Positions 45,724 through 54,279 of a stretch of DNA of 64,000 nt are shown here, one piece after another. The number at the start of each line of letters is the position of its first letter. The stretch's first letter is position 1. This DNA comes from Parabacteroides faecis (GTDB taxonomy: Bacteria > Bacteroidota > Bacteroidia > Bacteroidales > Tannerellaceae): assembly GCF_014647375.1 (NCBI RefSeq), contig NZ_BMPB01000008.1, positions 310,001 to 374,000 of the forward strand, in the 5' to 3' direction. The notes below the pieces were generated by a model that was not told where the DNA came from, did not search any database, and was given only the letters and a program-made list of their open reading frames with translations. The translations under genes were made by a program, and so were the position numbers.

Positions 45724-45828
45724 TGTAGTTTCCTCCGGAAGAAATTCTGGTTCCCTGCGGAGGAAATTGCAATTCCCTCCGCAGGGAATTACAGTTTCCT
45801 TACCCGGGAATTACGAGGAAACTGTAAT
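45724..45828. repeat. Cluster of three adjacent palindromes between the HdeD-like and OPT genes
   Basis: The intergenic interval 45699..46006 holds a compact palindrome cluster. An imperfect one (TTTCCTCCGGAAGAAA, about 45729..45745) is followed by a perfect 13-bp stem TTCCCTGCGGAGG/CCTCCGCAGGGAA (45751..45763 with 45776..45788). A 13-bp stem based on TTACAGTTTCCT/AGGAAACTGTAA (45788..45800 with 45816..45828) comes next. Their loops are themselves palindromic (AATTGCAATT, CCCGGG). Words GGAAATT, TTCC and AATTAC recur. It could end the HdeD transcript, but the layered symmetry goes beyond a simple terminator. The rest of the interval holds the OPT promoter. Confidence 0.7.
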
Positions 45829-45914
45829 AAATTCATAATCAACCGATAAAAGGAATACGCCACACACACTGCTTTCATATAAACCTCGAGCCCTCCATTC
45901 TTACCACCCTAATC

Positions 45915-45945
45915 ATTGTTCTATAAAAAAAATAACGTAGTTTTG
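45915..45945 (+). promoter_or_regulatory. Probable promoter of the OPT gene
   Basis: ATTG at 45915..45918, a 19-bp spacer and TAGTTTTG at 45938..45945; one mismatch from the consensus -33. About 60 bp upstream of the GTG start. Confidence 0.6.
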
Positions 45946-46006
45946 TAACGCTATAGATACAGAAAAACACATTTGAGATTAAATCTAACTAAAAATAATA
46001 GTCACC

Positions 46007-48004
46007 GTGAAGAAGGAAGATGAAGAAAAGGTAAGCGGGCTACCGGAAAATGCCTACAGAGAACTCAAAGAAGGAGAAGTATATAACCCTATCATGTCAC
46101 CCAATAAACAGTACAAAGAAGTGACACCCTGGTCTGTGTTTTGGGGACTTGTGATGGCCGTGATATTCAGTGCGGCTGCAGCTTATCTGGGACTGAAAGT
46201 CGGACAGGTCTTTGAAGCAGCCATCCCGATCGCTATCATTGCCGTCGGACTGTCGAGCGGCTTTAAACGAAAAAATGCATTAGGGGAAAATGTTATTATC
46301 CAGTCTATCGGAGCTTGTAGTGGCGTGATCGTAGCCGGAGCGATCTTTACCCTTCCTGCTTTATATATCCTGCAGGATAAATATCCGGAAATCACCATCA
46401 ACTTTTTTGAAGTATTTATGAGCTCGCTGTTGGGTGGTATCCTCGGCATTCTGTTGTTGATTCCTTTCCGGAAATATTTTGTTTCGGACATGCACGGTAA
46501 ATACCCGTTCCCGGAAGCTACAGCAACGACACAAGTGCTCGTTTCAGGTGAAAAAGGCGGAAGCCAGGCCAAGCCGCTTATCCTGGCCGGACTGATCGGA
46601 GGTTTATATGATTTTATCATCGCCACATTCGGATGGTGGAGCGAAACGATAAGTACACGGATCGTCAGTGCCGGTGAAATGCTGGCGGACAAGGCTAAAG
46701 TCGTTCTGAAAGTAAATACAGGTGCAGCCGTACTGGGGTTAGGTTATATTATCGGTTTAAAATATTCAATGATTATCTGTGCCGGTTCATTCCTGGTTTG
46801 GTTGGTGATCATTCCGTTGATGTCCGCCTTTTTCGGTGCAGATGTACTGACACTAGGCAACGACGCGATCACCGCAACAGTCGGAAGCATGAGTGCAGAA
46901 CAGATATTTACCACTTATGCCCGCCATATCGGTATCGGGGGTATTGCTACAGCCGGAGTAATCGGTATTATCAATTCCTGGGGAATTATCCGCGGAGCCG
47001 TGGGATTGGCAGCCAAAGAACTGAAAGGGAAAAATACGGAAGCCGACACAGAAACGGTACGCACACAAAAAGATTTATCCATGAAGATCATCTCGATCGG
47101 TATCTTTGCGACACTGATCGTTACCTATTTGTTCTTCCATTTCGGTGTGCTGGATAACTGGTATTATGCCCTGATCGGTCTGTTGATCGTCGGGATCATC
47201 GCTTTTCTGTTCACAACCGTTGCCGCCAATGCGATTGCGATTGTCGGAACCAATCCGGTATCTGGTATGACATTGATGACACTGATCTTATCGTCGATCA
47301 TTCTGGTTGCTGCCGGACTGAAAGGAACAGCCGGTATGGTCTCGGCTCTGATCATCGGAGGTGTTGTATGTACGGCACTTTCTATGGCGGGAGGCTTCAT
47401 TACCGACCTGAAAATCGGTTACTGGCTCGGGAGTACACCGGCAAAACAACAAACCTGGAAATTCCTCGGTACACTGGTTTCTGCTGCAACCGTTGGCGGT
47501 GTTATCCTTATCCTGAACCAGACATACGGGTTTACCACCGGGCAACTGGCAGCTCCGCAGGCAAATGCAATGGCAGCTGTTATCGAACCTCTGATGAGTG
47601 GTTCGGGAGCCCCCTGGATACTGTACGGAATCGGAGCCGTATTGGCTATCATCCTGAATTTCTGCAAAATCCCGGCATTGGCTTTCGCATTAGGTATGTT
47701 CATTCCGATGGAATTGAATACCCCCTTGTTGATCGGTGGTGCTATCAGCTGGTATGTTGGAAGCCGCAGCAAAGACAAGGCATTGAATACTGCCCGTCTT
47801 GAAAAGGGTACATTGCTTGCTTCCGGATTCATTGCCGGTGGAGCTTTAATGGGTGTTGTCAGCGCAGCATTGCGTTTCGGTGGCATTAACCTGGTAAATG
47901 AAAAATGGCTGGAAGGAAACTTTGCCGAGCCTTTAGCTGTTCTTATGTATATTGCATTAATGGCTTATCTGGCGATAAGCTCGATGAAAGCGAAAAAAGA
48001 ATAA
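46007..48004 (+). CDS. OPT-family oligopeptide transporter
   Basis: A 665-aa polytopic inner-membrane transporter with about 16 hydrophobic segments. The N-terminal block RELKEGEVYNPIMSPNK, GLKVGQVFEAAIPIAI, GKYPFPEATATTQVL, and the late SGSGAPWILYGIGAV are OPT features. It imports oligopeptides, probably with protons. The start is GTG at 46007; no ATG occurs before codon 31. It is followed after 8 bp by the SpoIID gene, so the two are probably co-transcribed. Confidence 0.93.
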   Translation: MKKEDEEKVSGLPENAYRELKEGEVYNPIMSPNKQYKEVTPWSVFWGLVMAVIFSAAAAYLGLKVGQVFEAAIPIAIIAVGLSSGFKRKNALGENVIIQSIGACSGVIVAGAIFTLPALYILQDKYPEITINFFEVFMSSLLGGILGILLLIPFRKYFVSDMHGKYPFPEATATTQVLVSGEKGGSQAKPLILAGLIGGLYDFIIATFGWWSETISTRIVSAGEMLADKAKVVLKVNTGAAVLGLGYIIGLKYSMIICAGSFLVWLVIIPLMSAFFGADVLTLGNDAITATVGSMSAEQIFTTYARHIGIGGIATAGVIGIINSWGIIRGAVGLAAKELKGKNTEADTETVRTQKDLSMKIISIGIFATLIVTYLFFHFGVLDNWYYALIGLLIVGIIAFLFTTVAANAIAIVGTNPVSGMTLMTLILSSIILVAAGLKGTAGMVSALIIGGVVCTALSMAGGFITDLKIGYWLGSTPAKQQTWKFLGTLVSAATVGGVILILNQTYGFTTGQLAAPQANAMAAVIEPLMSGSGAPWILYGIGAVLAIILNFCKIPALAFALGMFIPMELNTPLLIGGAISWYVGSRSKDKALNTARLEKGTLLASGFIAGGALMGVVSAALRFGGINLVNEKWLEGNFAEPLAVLMYIALMAYLAISSMKAKKE

Positions 48005-48012
48005 TATAAACA

Positions 48013-49326
48013 ATGGATGCACCGTTAGTTAATGTTGGGATTATGACGGAAAAGGCACTCTCATTCGTATTCAACGGAGAATATATCCACACCGAGAGCA
48101 GTTCTTTTCTGACGGGAGAACAACGGGCGTTGTTCGTAAACGGGAATATAGTATACAACGGCAAGCTGTATAAGGAGCTTTTCTTTGAACCGGCTTCGCC
48201 TGATTCTTCATTCGACCTGAAAGCTGTTACGATCGGAGTTGATTTTCACTGGCAAAGACAGGAAGACCAACGATTCAAAGGTGCATTGAACCTGGTAGCG
48301 GGGAATGAAGGTATTGTGGTGATCAACAGCATCGATGTTGAAGAATATCTCACCAGTGTGATCTCGTCGGAAATGAGTGCCACAGCTTCAAAAGAGTTGC
48401 TGAAGGCACACGCCGTGATCTCTCGCAGTTGGTTGCTGGCGCAGATTGAAAAGACGTTCCGCCTGGGAAAAGCACCGGAGAAATACAAAAGTTGTGAACG
48501 CGACCGTGACCAATTGATCCGTTGGTATGACCGCGATGATCATGGTATGTTCGATGTCTGTGCCGATGATCATTGCCAACGTTACCAGGGTATCACCCGC
48601 GCCTCCACTCCGATAGTGGAAGAAGTGATCCACGAAACACGCGGCGAAATACTGACCGATGGCGAATCGATTTGCGATACCCGCTTTTCCAAATGCTGCG
48701 GAGGCGTAACCGAGCAATTCGAACATTGCTGGGAGCCTGTGCCCCACTCCTATCTGACAGCCGTTCGCGACAGCAAGGAGAGCGCTTTTCCTGACCTGAC
48801 CGATCCGGTCGAAGCAGAAATGTGGATACGCAATTCGCCCGATGCTTTTTGCAATACGACAGATCAAAAGATATTGAGCCAGGTGCTGAACAATTATGAT
48901 CAGGAAACAACTAATTTCTATCGTTGGAAAGTGACTTATACACAGGAGGAACTTGCCGAACTGATCCACCGCAAAAGTGGCATCGACTTCGGCGAGATAC
49001 AAGATCTGATCCCATTGGAAAGAGGGAGTTCCGGACGTATCGAAAAGTTACAGATCGTAGGAACACGCCGTATTTATACGATCGGCAAGGAGTTGGAAAT
49101 ACGGCGGACCTTATCGGAAACCCATCTGTATAGTTCTGCTTTCGTTGTTGATAAGGAAAATATGCGCCTCAACATCCCGCAGCGTTTCGTACTGACGGGT
49201 GCCGGTTGGGGACATGGTGTAGGGCTTTGCCAGATCGGCGCAGCAGTTATGGGCGAACAGGGCTATTCTTATACGGAGATATTGTCACATTATTTCCGGG
49301 GAGCTAAAATTGAGAAAAGATATTAG
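48013..49326 (+). CDS. SpoIID/LytB-domain protein
   Basis: A 437-aa protein with the SpoIID core: INSIDVEEYLTSVISSEMS near residues 106-124 (catalytic Glu in SSEMS), LLKAHAVISRSWLLAQIEK, and the C-terminal GAGWGHGVGLCQIGAAVMGEQG. SpoIID-domain proteins cleave denuded peptidoglycan or enhance an amidase during sporulation, yet Bacteroidales do not sporulate. There is no visible signal peptide, so export is unclear. An inserted region (about 160-320) with CSxD-type cysteines (CERDRDQ, CADDHCQ, CFSKCCGG-like) distinguishes it from Bacillus SpoIID. Its function here is unknown. Confidence 0.88.
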   Translation: MDAPLVNVGIMTEKALSFVFNGEYIHTESSSFLTGEQRALFVNGNIVYNGKLYKELFFEPASPDSSFDLKAVTIGVDFHWQRQEDQRFKGALNLVAGNEGIVVINSIDVEEYLTSVISSEMSATASKELLKAHAVISRSWLLAQIEKTFRLGKAPEKYKSCERDRDQLIRWYDRDDHGMFDVCADDHCQRYQGITRASTPIVEEVIHETRGEILTDGESICDTRFSKCCGGVTEQFEHCWEPVPHSYLTAVRDSKESAFPDLTDPVEAEMWIRNSPDAFCNTTDQKILSQVLNNYDQETTNFYRWKVTYTQEELAELIHRKSGIDFGEIQDLIPLERGSSGRIEKLQIVGTRRIYTIGKELEIRRTLSETHLYSSAFVVDKENMRLNIPQRFVLTGAGWGHGVGLCQIGAAVMGEQGYSYTEILSHYFRGAKIEKRY

Positions 49327-49368
49327 TTCCTTTCCACAAGCATTCAGATACAAACATATTAAAATCTA

Positions 49369-49404
49369 AAAAGGTCGCTAATCTCACGATAGCGGCCTTT
49401 TTTT
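49369..49404 (+). terminator. Terminator of the OPT-SpoIID unit
   Basis: Stem 49369..49380 with 49390..49401 (one G-U pair) and a 9-nt loop, followed by T-rich sequence; 43 bp after the SpoIID stop. Confidence 0.8.
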
Positions 49405-49564
49405 GTGTTTACCTATCTTTCCGGCTCCTAGTGGTAGCCGGTTGTCTTTACTCTCACGAGCTCTAACTGATTACAAAGGAATAAATAACTCTACAAGTAA
49501 CCAAGCAAAATAGATTAATAAGGGTATTTTCCCCACAAAATGGGGAAAAATACCGATAAAATTA

Positions 49565-51130
49565 TTAATAACCTTTGTTCTGTATCAGATTCTTACTCTT
49601 TGATATCTCGTTTGTTGGTATAGGGAATACATGATTGACCGATGCATTGAATGTACGGGACGGCCAGGCTTCTATTTCTGTTATCTCCAAATCGTCTTTC
49701 GACTGAGGAACCGGGATTTTAGCTTTAACACTATATCCATGTAAAGGTTTCTCCACATAATTCTTCGCAACACCCCAACGGATCAGATCCAACATACGAT
49801 TCGAAAACTCTCCGGCCAACTCACAACGGCGTTCATTCATCAAATCTTCCTTCGTTGCATTCTGCTTAGGAGACAAACCGGCACGTTTACGTACTTCATT
49901 CAAAGAGGCATCTCCGTTCTGACCTTGCCAAATCAAAGCTTCGGCCTTCATTAGCAACACTTCGGCATAACGAATCAACGGTATATTCAGACTTGTTGTC
50001 GGATTATCGCCGTTCGGATTGACAGTCGTACCGATAGCATCTGCCGCCTTGAACGGATCCATATATTTATTGAACTGCATACCGGACAAACTTTCATTGG
50101 AGTAATATACCTTTTCCTGTCCCAGGAAAAAGAACTTGTCACCTGGTTGAAGAATAGTGGCAGGCAGACGTTTATCGCCTACTTCGAAAGCTTCGACCAA
50201 CTCGATTGTCGGAGTAAAATACCCCCAACCGTTATATTGCCCCCAACCTTTATTCTCCAACAATGCGCCGGGAAGGAAAGAACCGGCCACTTCCGAAGAC
50301 GGAGAAGAGAAAATATATTCATCACTGTAATTATTCTCGATCTTGAATACATCGGCGAAATTATCCAACAGGCGGTTCTTTCCTGAGTTGATAACCTTAT
50401 CACAATATTCAATAGTGGTTGCATAAGAAGATGCATCATACTGAGCATCGAACAAAGCAACTTTAGCAATATATGCCCAACAAGCAGTTTTATGCGGACG
50501 GCCGTAATCAGCCTCTCCCCATTCTTTAAAGTCAGGCAATAATGCGGCTGCCTTTTCAAAATCTTCTATGCAATAAGTATAGTTATCGCGTACACTCTTG
50601 ACACGGGGTACATCCAGTTCATCTACTGCCAGACCCGGCTCTACAATAGGTATACCTCCGTTTTCTCCATTATCCCCGTAATAAGGAGCGATCCAAAAGT
50701 AAGCCCAGGCACGGAAAAAATAAGCTTGTCCCAAGACTTTATCCTTTGTATCTTCACTGATATTCATATCGGGAACATTTAAAATAATATCGTTACAACG
50801 TTTGATCAACTGGTACATTTTCGGCCAGTTATCCACGACATCACGGCTATAATCCGCCGTAAAATTCTTCATGGCAGCACAACCGGCTTGTGTACGTCCT
50901 GTTACCACATCATCACTACAATTATAATAATGCATAAAGCCACGCCCGACAACACCGGCTTCCCCGGTCCAGAAATAAAGTCCGTCAGCTGCACGAAGCG
51001 CATCATTCTCCGTCATCCAGAAACGGTCGCTGGAAGGTTCTCCATATTTATTATAGGTAAGGAAATCCTCACAAGATGTTAATCCGGCCAATGCCAGACA
51101 AAGAATTCCTATTTTCAATACTGTTTTCAT
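49565..51130 (-). CDS. SusD/RagB-family surface glycan-binding lipoprotein
   Basis: A 521-aa lipoprotein; the signal peptide ends in the lipobox LTSC (Cys 20). SusD features include SSDRFWMTENDALRAADGLY, LGQAYFFRAWAYFWIAPYYGD (TPR-like helices), NIPLIRYAEVLLMKAEALI and MNERRCELAGEFSNRMLDLIRWG. It caps the SusC channel on the cell surface and delivers its ligand. Third gene of the operon 56253..49565, 20 bp after SusC. The ligand is not readable, but the operon starts with a phosphodiesterase-phosphatase, suggesting a phosphorylated substrate. Confidence 0.93.
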   Translation of the reverse strand: MKTVLKIGILCLALAGLTSCEDFLTYNKYGEPSSDRFWMTENDALRAADGLYFWTGEAGVVGRGFMHYYNCSDDVVTGRTQAGCAAMKNFTADYSRDVVDNWPKMYQLIKRCNDIILNVPDMNISEDTKDKVLGQAYFFRAWAYFWIAPYYGDNGENGGIPIVEPGLAVDELDVPRVKSVRDNYTYCIEDFEKAAALLPDFKEWGEADYGRPHKTACWAYIAKVALFDAQYDASSYATTIEYCDKVINSGKNRLLDNFADVFKIENNYSDEYIFSSPSSEVAGSFLPGALLENKGWGQYNGWGYFTPTIELVEAFEVGDKRLPATILQPGDKFFFLGQEKVYYSNESLSGMQFNKYMDPFKAADAIGTTVNPNGDNPTTSLNIPLIRYAEVLLMKAEALIWQGQNGDASLNEVRKRAGLSPKQNATKEDLMNERRCELAGEFSNRMLDLIRWGVAKNYVEKPLHGYSVKAKIPVPQSKDDLEITEIEAWPSRTFNASVNHVFPIPTNEISKSKNLIQNKGY

Positions 51131-51150
51131 ACTTTGATTCGTTTATATGC

Positions 51151-54100
51151 TTAAAATGTAAGATTCAATCCAAAAGAAACTACACGGGATACAGGATATG
51201 TACCGCCATCTACTCCGTAATTACCCACTTCCGGGTCCATTCCTGAATATTTAGTGAAAGTCAACAGGTTTTCACCACTTGCATACACACGCAGATTGGG
51301 TGCTCCGGGTGCATTTCCGAACAAACTTTTAGGTAAAGTATAACCAAGCGTAATATTTTTTACACGAAGGTAACTACCGTTTTCCAGGAAAAAGTCAGAA
51401 ACCGTACTGTAATTCCCGTTCGTATCCGACATACTGATCAAAGGGATATCCGAATTATGATTATACCCCCATGAATCCAAAACGTCGGCAGACATATTCC
51501 AACCCTGGCCGGCAGCATAGGTCATTACCTTGACTCCGTTGAATATTTTATTTCCGGCAACACCTTGCAGGGCTATGTTCAGATCGAAATTCTTATAACC
51601 GAAAGATGCATTCAAACCATATGTAAACTTCGGAGTGTAACTACCCATATATTCGCGGTCATTATCATTGATGATTCCATCTCCATTCAGGTCTACGAAT
51701 TTTTGATCACCAGGTTTTGCATTTGGCTGTATCTTCGTGATATTTCCATTCTGGTCCGTATGAGTATAGGCATCTATTTCCGCTTGTGATTGAAAAATAC
51801 CATCTGTCTTTACTACATAATAAGAATACCAGGGTTGTCCGACTTTGGAACGTAACGGTTGCATAGCACGGATAGTCAATCCATGAGCAAAGAAATCACG
51901 ATCTCCCAAATCCTTTACCTCCGAACGGAGAAAAGAAAAATTCGCATCCACATGATAAGAAAAACCTCCCTTTGATGTATCTCCATAACCTAATGTAAAC
52001 TCAACTCCACTATTCTGCACTTTACCTACATTTCCCAGCGGAGCAACCGACACGCCACCGACAGATGCAAGCGGAACTTCCTCGATTAAGTCCTTTGTAT
52101 TCTTAATAAAATAATCAGCCCCGAAAGCCAGTTTTCCTTCTAAAAATTCAATATCGAATCCTAAGTCTGTTTGTTCTGAAGTCTCCCATTTTAAATCAGG
52201 ATTAGGAAATGTCGTCAATCCCAGTCCCAGAATCGGGTTTTGGTGGCTATTTCCCAAATATGTATAATCACCGGTCTGTGACAAGTTAGACATATAAGAG
52301 TAGTTACGCACACCGGCTACATTACCTATCTGCCCCCAGCTAACACGTAGCTTCAACAATGAAATCACCGGATTATCCTTCAAAAACTTCTCGGAAGAGA
52401 TCTTCCAGGCACCGGACACTGCGGGAAAAATACCGGAATTATTCTTGTAATACAATTTTGATGAAGCATCACGGCGGATACTCGCAGTCAGGAAATAACG
52501 GTCATCATAAGAATAAGAGCCACGGGCATATACAGATACCTGCGATTCCTGTGTACGGCTTTCACTTGGTTTTGTCTTTGTCCAATCCGTACCGTTTACC
52601 AGATTTTGTGAATACTCATCCTCGTCAGGGAAATTATATACAGTTACATTCGCATCTCTGTAAGAGTTATAACTCATTGAATAACCACCCATCACATTCA
52701 CCTGATGCTTACCAAACATCTGATCATACGTTGCGACCGTTTCCCACAACCAATTATTTGTACGTGAATACATCAGATTCCGTGAGTTCTCATCATTTGT
52801 TTTACCGATCTCAAGTACACGGACGCTAAAATTTTCATAATAATTATTTTTTGTCCCGGCTGAAAACTCTGAACGAATCTTCAAATGCTCGATAGGATCT
52901 ATCACCAGGCTTGTCGTTGAAAACAGTTGCTGATTCGGGCGATTCTGGTTTAAACGCATCAGGGTTGCCACAGGATTCACTACTTCTCCGAAAGTTCCGG
53001 CTACTCCCAGGTCTTTTGCCCACAAAGGGACTGTCCCTCCAAATTTTCTTTTCCCATAATCATCCAAAACATAATTACCCTCCTGGTCCATTTCATAAAC
53101 AGTAGCGGAAGGAGGCATAAACATAGCTGAAGCTGTGACCCCCGTATGACTGGAAGTATTTATATCGCCTCGTCCGTTTGTATATACATAGTTGACACGT
53201 TCGGAAAGAGATACCCATTTATTAATCTTGAAATCGATATTTGCTTTTACCCCCAGGTTTTCCGCATAGGTATTAAGTAAAGTACCCTCTGTCTTGTTAT
53301 ATTCAGCGGAAAGATAAGATTTCAAAGATTCACTACCTCCATTCAAGGAAAGAGCATATCGTTGTATCTTACCAGTACGAAATATTTCATCGATCCAGTT
53401 CGTATGAGTTTGCTGCCCATAAGGATAAATATCGGGATCGATGCCGGCCGGTATCGAAACTCCGTCCACATTGGCTGCATCGGTACGAACTTTCACATAT
53501 TCTTCGGCTGTCAGCACTTTCGGTTTTCGCCAAGCCGACTGAACGCCATAACTGGCACGAGCAGAAACAGTAATTTTACCCTCCTTCGCCTTTTTAGTCG
53601 TTACAAGGATCACACCACCCGAACCGACATTCGTTCCATAAATAGCAGCAGAAGCCGCATCCTTCAGGATCGTGATGGATTCCACATCTTCCATATTGAA
53701 AGGAGCGCCGGATACACCATCTACTACATATAAAGGTGCTTCTCCGTCACGCGAACCTTTTCCGCGAATCGTTACAGAAGGTGACGACATCGGATCGCCG
53801 CTATTATTAGCGATCGTCACACCGGCTATCTGCCCCTGTAAAGCTCCGATCACACTTGTCGAACGGCTTTTTACATCATCTCCGATATCTTTTTTGGATA
53901 CGGCAACAGAAAGATTCGATTTACGGGATTCCTGTCCGTAACCGATAACAACCACCTCTTCCAGATTCACCAGGTCATCTTCCAGTGAAACATTGATTTG
54001 CGAACGACCGCTCACTTTAGTTGTAAAAGGTTTATATCCCAGATAACTGATTTGCAATTCTGCATCCGCAGGGACTTCCAACTGATATTCCCCATCGATA

Positions 54101-54270
54101 TTCGTGAGTGCTCCATTGGCAGTTCCAGTCTGTACAACAGTTGCTCCAATGATAGGTTCCGATGTTTTTGCATCAAAAACCACTCCTCTCACGCTGATTT
54201 GTTGCGCAAACAACACGCTCACGCAACAAAACGTGAGAAGAAAATAAGTAACCAACAATCTCATGTTCAA
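51151..54270 (-). CDS. SusC/RagA-family TonB-dependent transporter
   Basis: A 1039-aa outer-membrane receptor. A signal peptide (to about residue 22) is followed by a carboxypeptidase-regulatory-like domain (VRGVVFDAKTSEPIIGATVV), the TonB-box region (NLEEVVVIGYGQ), the plug (ALQGQIAGVTIANNSG, PLYVVDGVSGAPFNM) and the beta-barrel, which ends in an aromatic residue (RVVSFGLNLTF). No N-terminal FecR-interacting extension is seen. It imports the ligand captured by the SusD partner. The stop of the phosphatase fusion gene is only 9 bp upstream of this start. Confidence 0.95.
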   Translation of the reverse strand: MNMRLLVTYFLLTFCCVSVLFAQQISVRGVVFDAKTSEPIIGATVVQTGTANGALTNIDGEYQLEVPADAELQISYLGYKPFTTKVSGRSQINVSLEDDLVNLEEVVVIGYGQESRKSNLSVAVSKKDIGDDVKSRSTSVIGALQGQIAGVTIANNSGDPMSSPSVTIRGKGSRDGEAPLYVVDGVSGAPFNMEDVESITILKDAASAAIYGTNVGSGGVILVTTKKAKEGKITVSARASYGVQSAWRKPKVLTAEEYVKVRTDAANVDGVSIPAGIDPDIYPYGQQTHTNWIDEIFRTGKIQRYALSLNGGSESLKSYLSAEYNKTEGTLLNTYAENLGVKANIDFKINKWVSLSERVNYVYTNGRGDINTSSHTGVTASAMFMPPSATVYEMDQEGNYVLDDYGKRKFGGTVPLWAKDLGVAGTFGEVVNPVATLMRLNQNRPNQQLFSTTSLVIDPIEHLKIRSEFSAGTKNNYYENFSVRVLEIGKTNDENSRNLMYSRTNNWLWETVATYDQMFGKHQVNVMGGYSMSYNSYRDANVTVYNFPDEDEYSQNLVNGTDWTKTKPSESRTQESQVSVYARGSYSYDDRYFLTASIRRDASSKLYYKNNSGIFPAVSGAWKISSEKFLKDNPVISLLKLRVSWGQIGNVAGVRNYSYMSNLSQTGDYTYLGNSHQNPILGLGLTTFPNPDLKWETSEQTDLGFDIEFLEGKLAFGADYFIKNTKDLIEEVPLASVGGVSVAPLGNVGKVQNSGVEFTLGYGDTSKGGFSYHVDANFSFLRSEVKDLGDRDFFAHGLTIRAMQPLRSKVGQPWYSYYVVKTDGIFQSQAEIDAYTHTDQNGNITKIQPNAKPGDQKFVDLNGDGIINDNDREYMGSYTPKFTYGLNASFGYKNFDLNIALQGVAGNKIFNGVKVMTYAAGQGWNMSADVLDSWGYNHNSDIPLISMSDTNGNYSTVSDFFLENGSYLRVKNITLGYTLPKSLFGNAPGAPNLRVYASGENLLTFTKYSGMDPEVGNYGVDGGTYPVSRVVSFGLNLTF

Positions 54271-54279
54271 TGATTTTAA

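Noticed and set aside
45724-45828. CRISPR-like array
   Set aside because: The repeats are inverted, of different sequences and without regular spacers; no cas genes are nearby.
47419-47886. Minus-strand open frame opposite the OPT transporter
   Set aside because: Antisense of transmembrane coding sequence, Ala/Pro-rich, no start signals.
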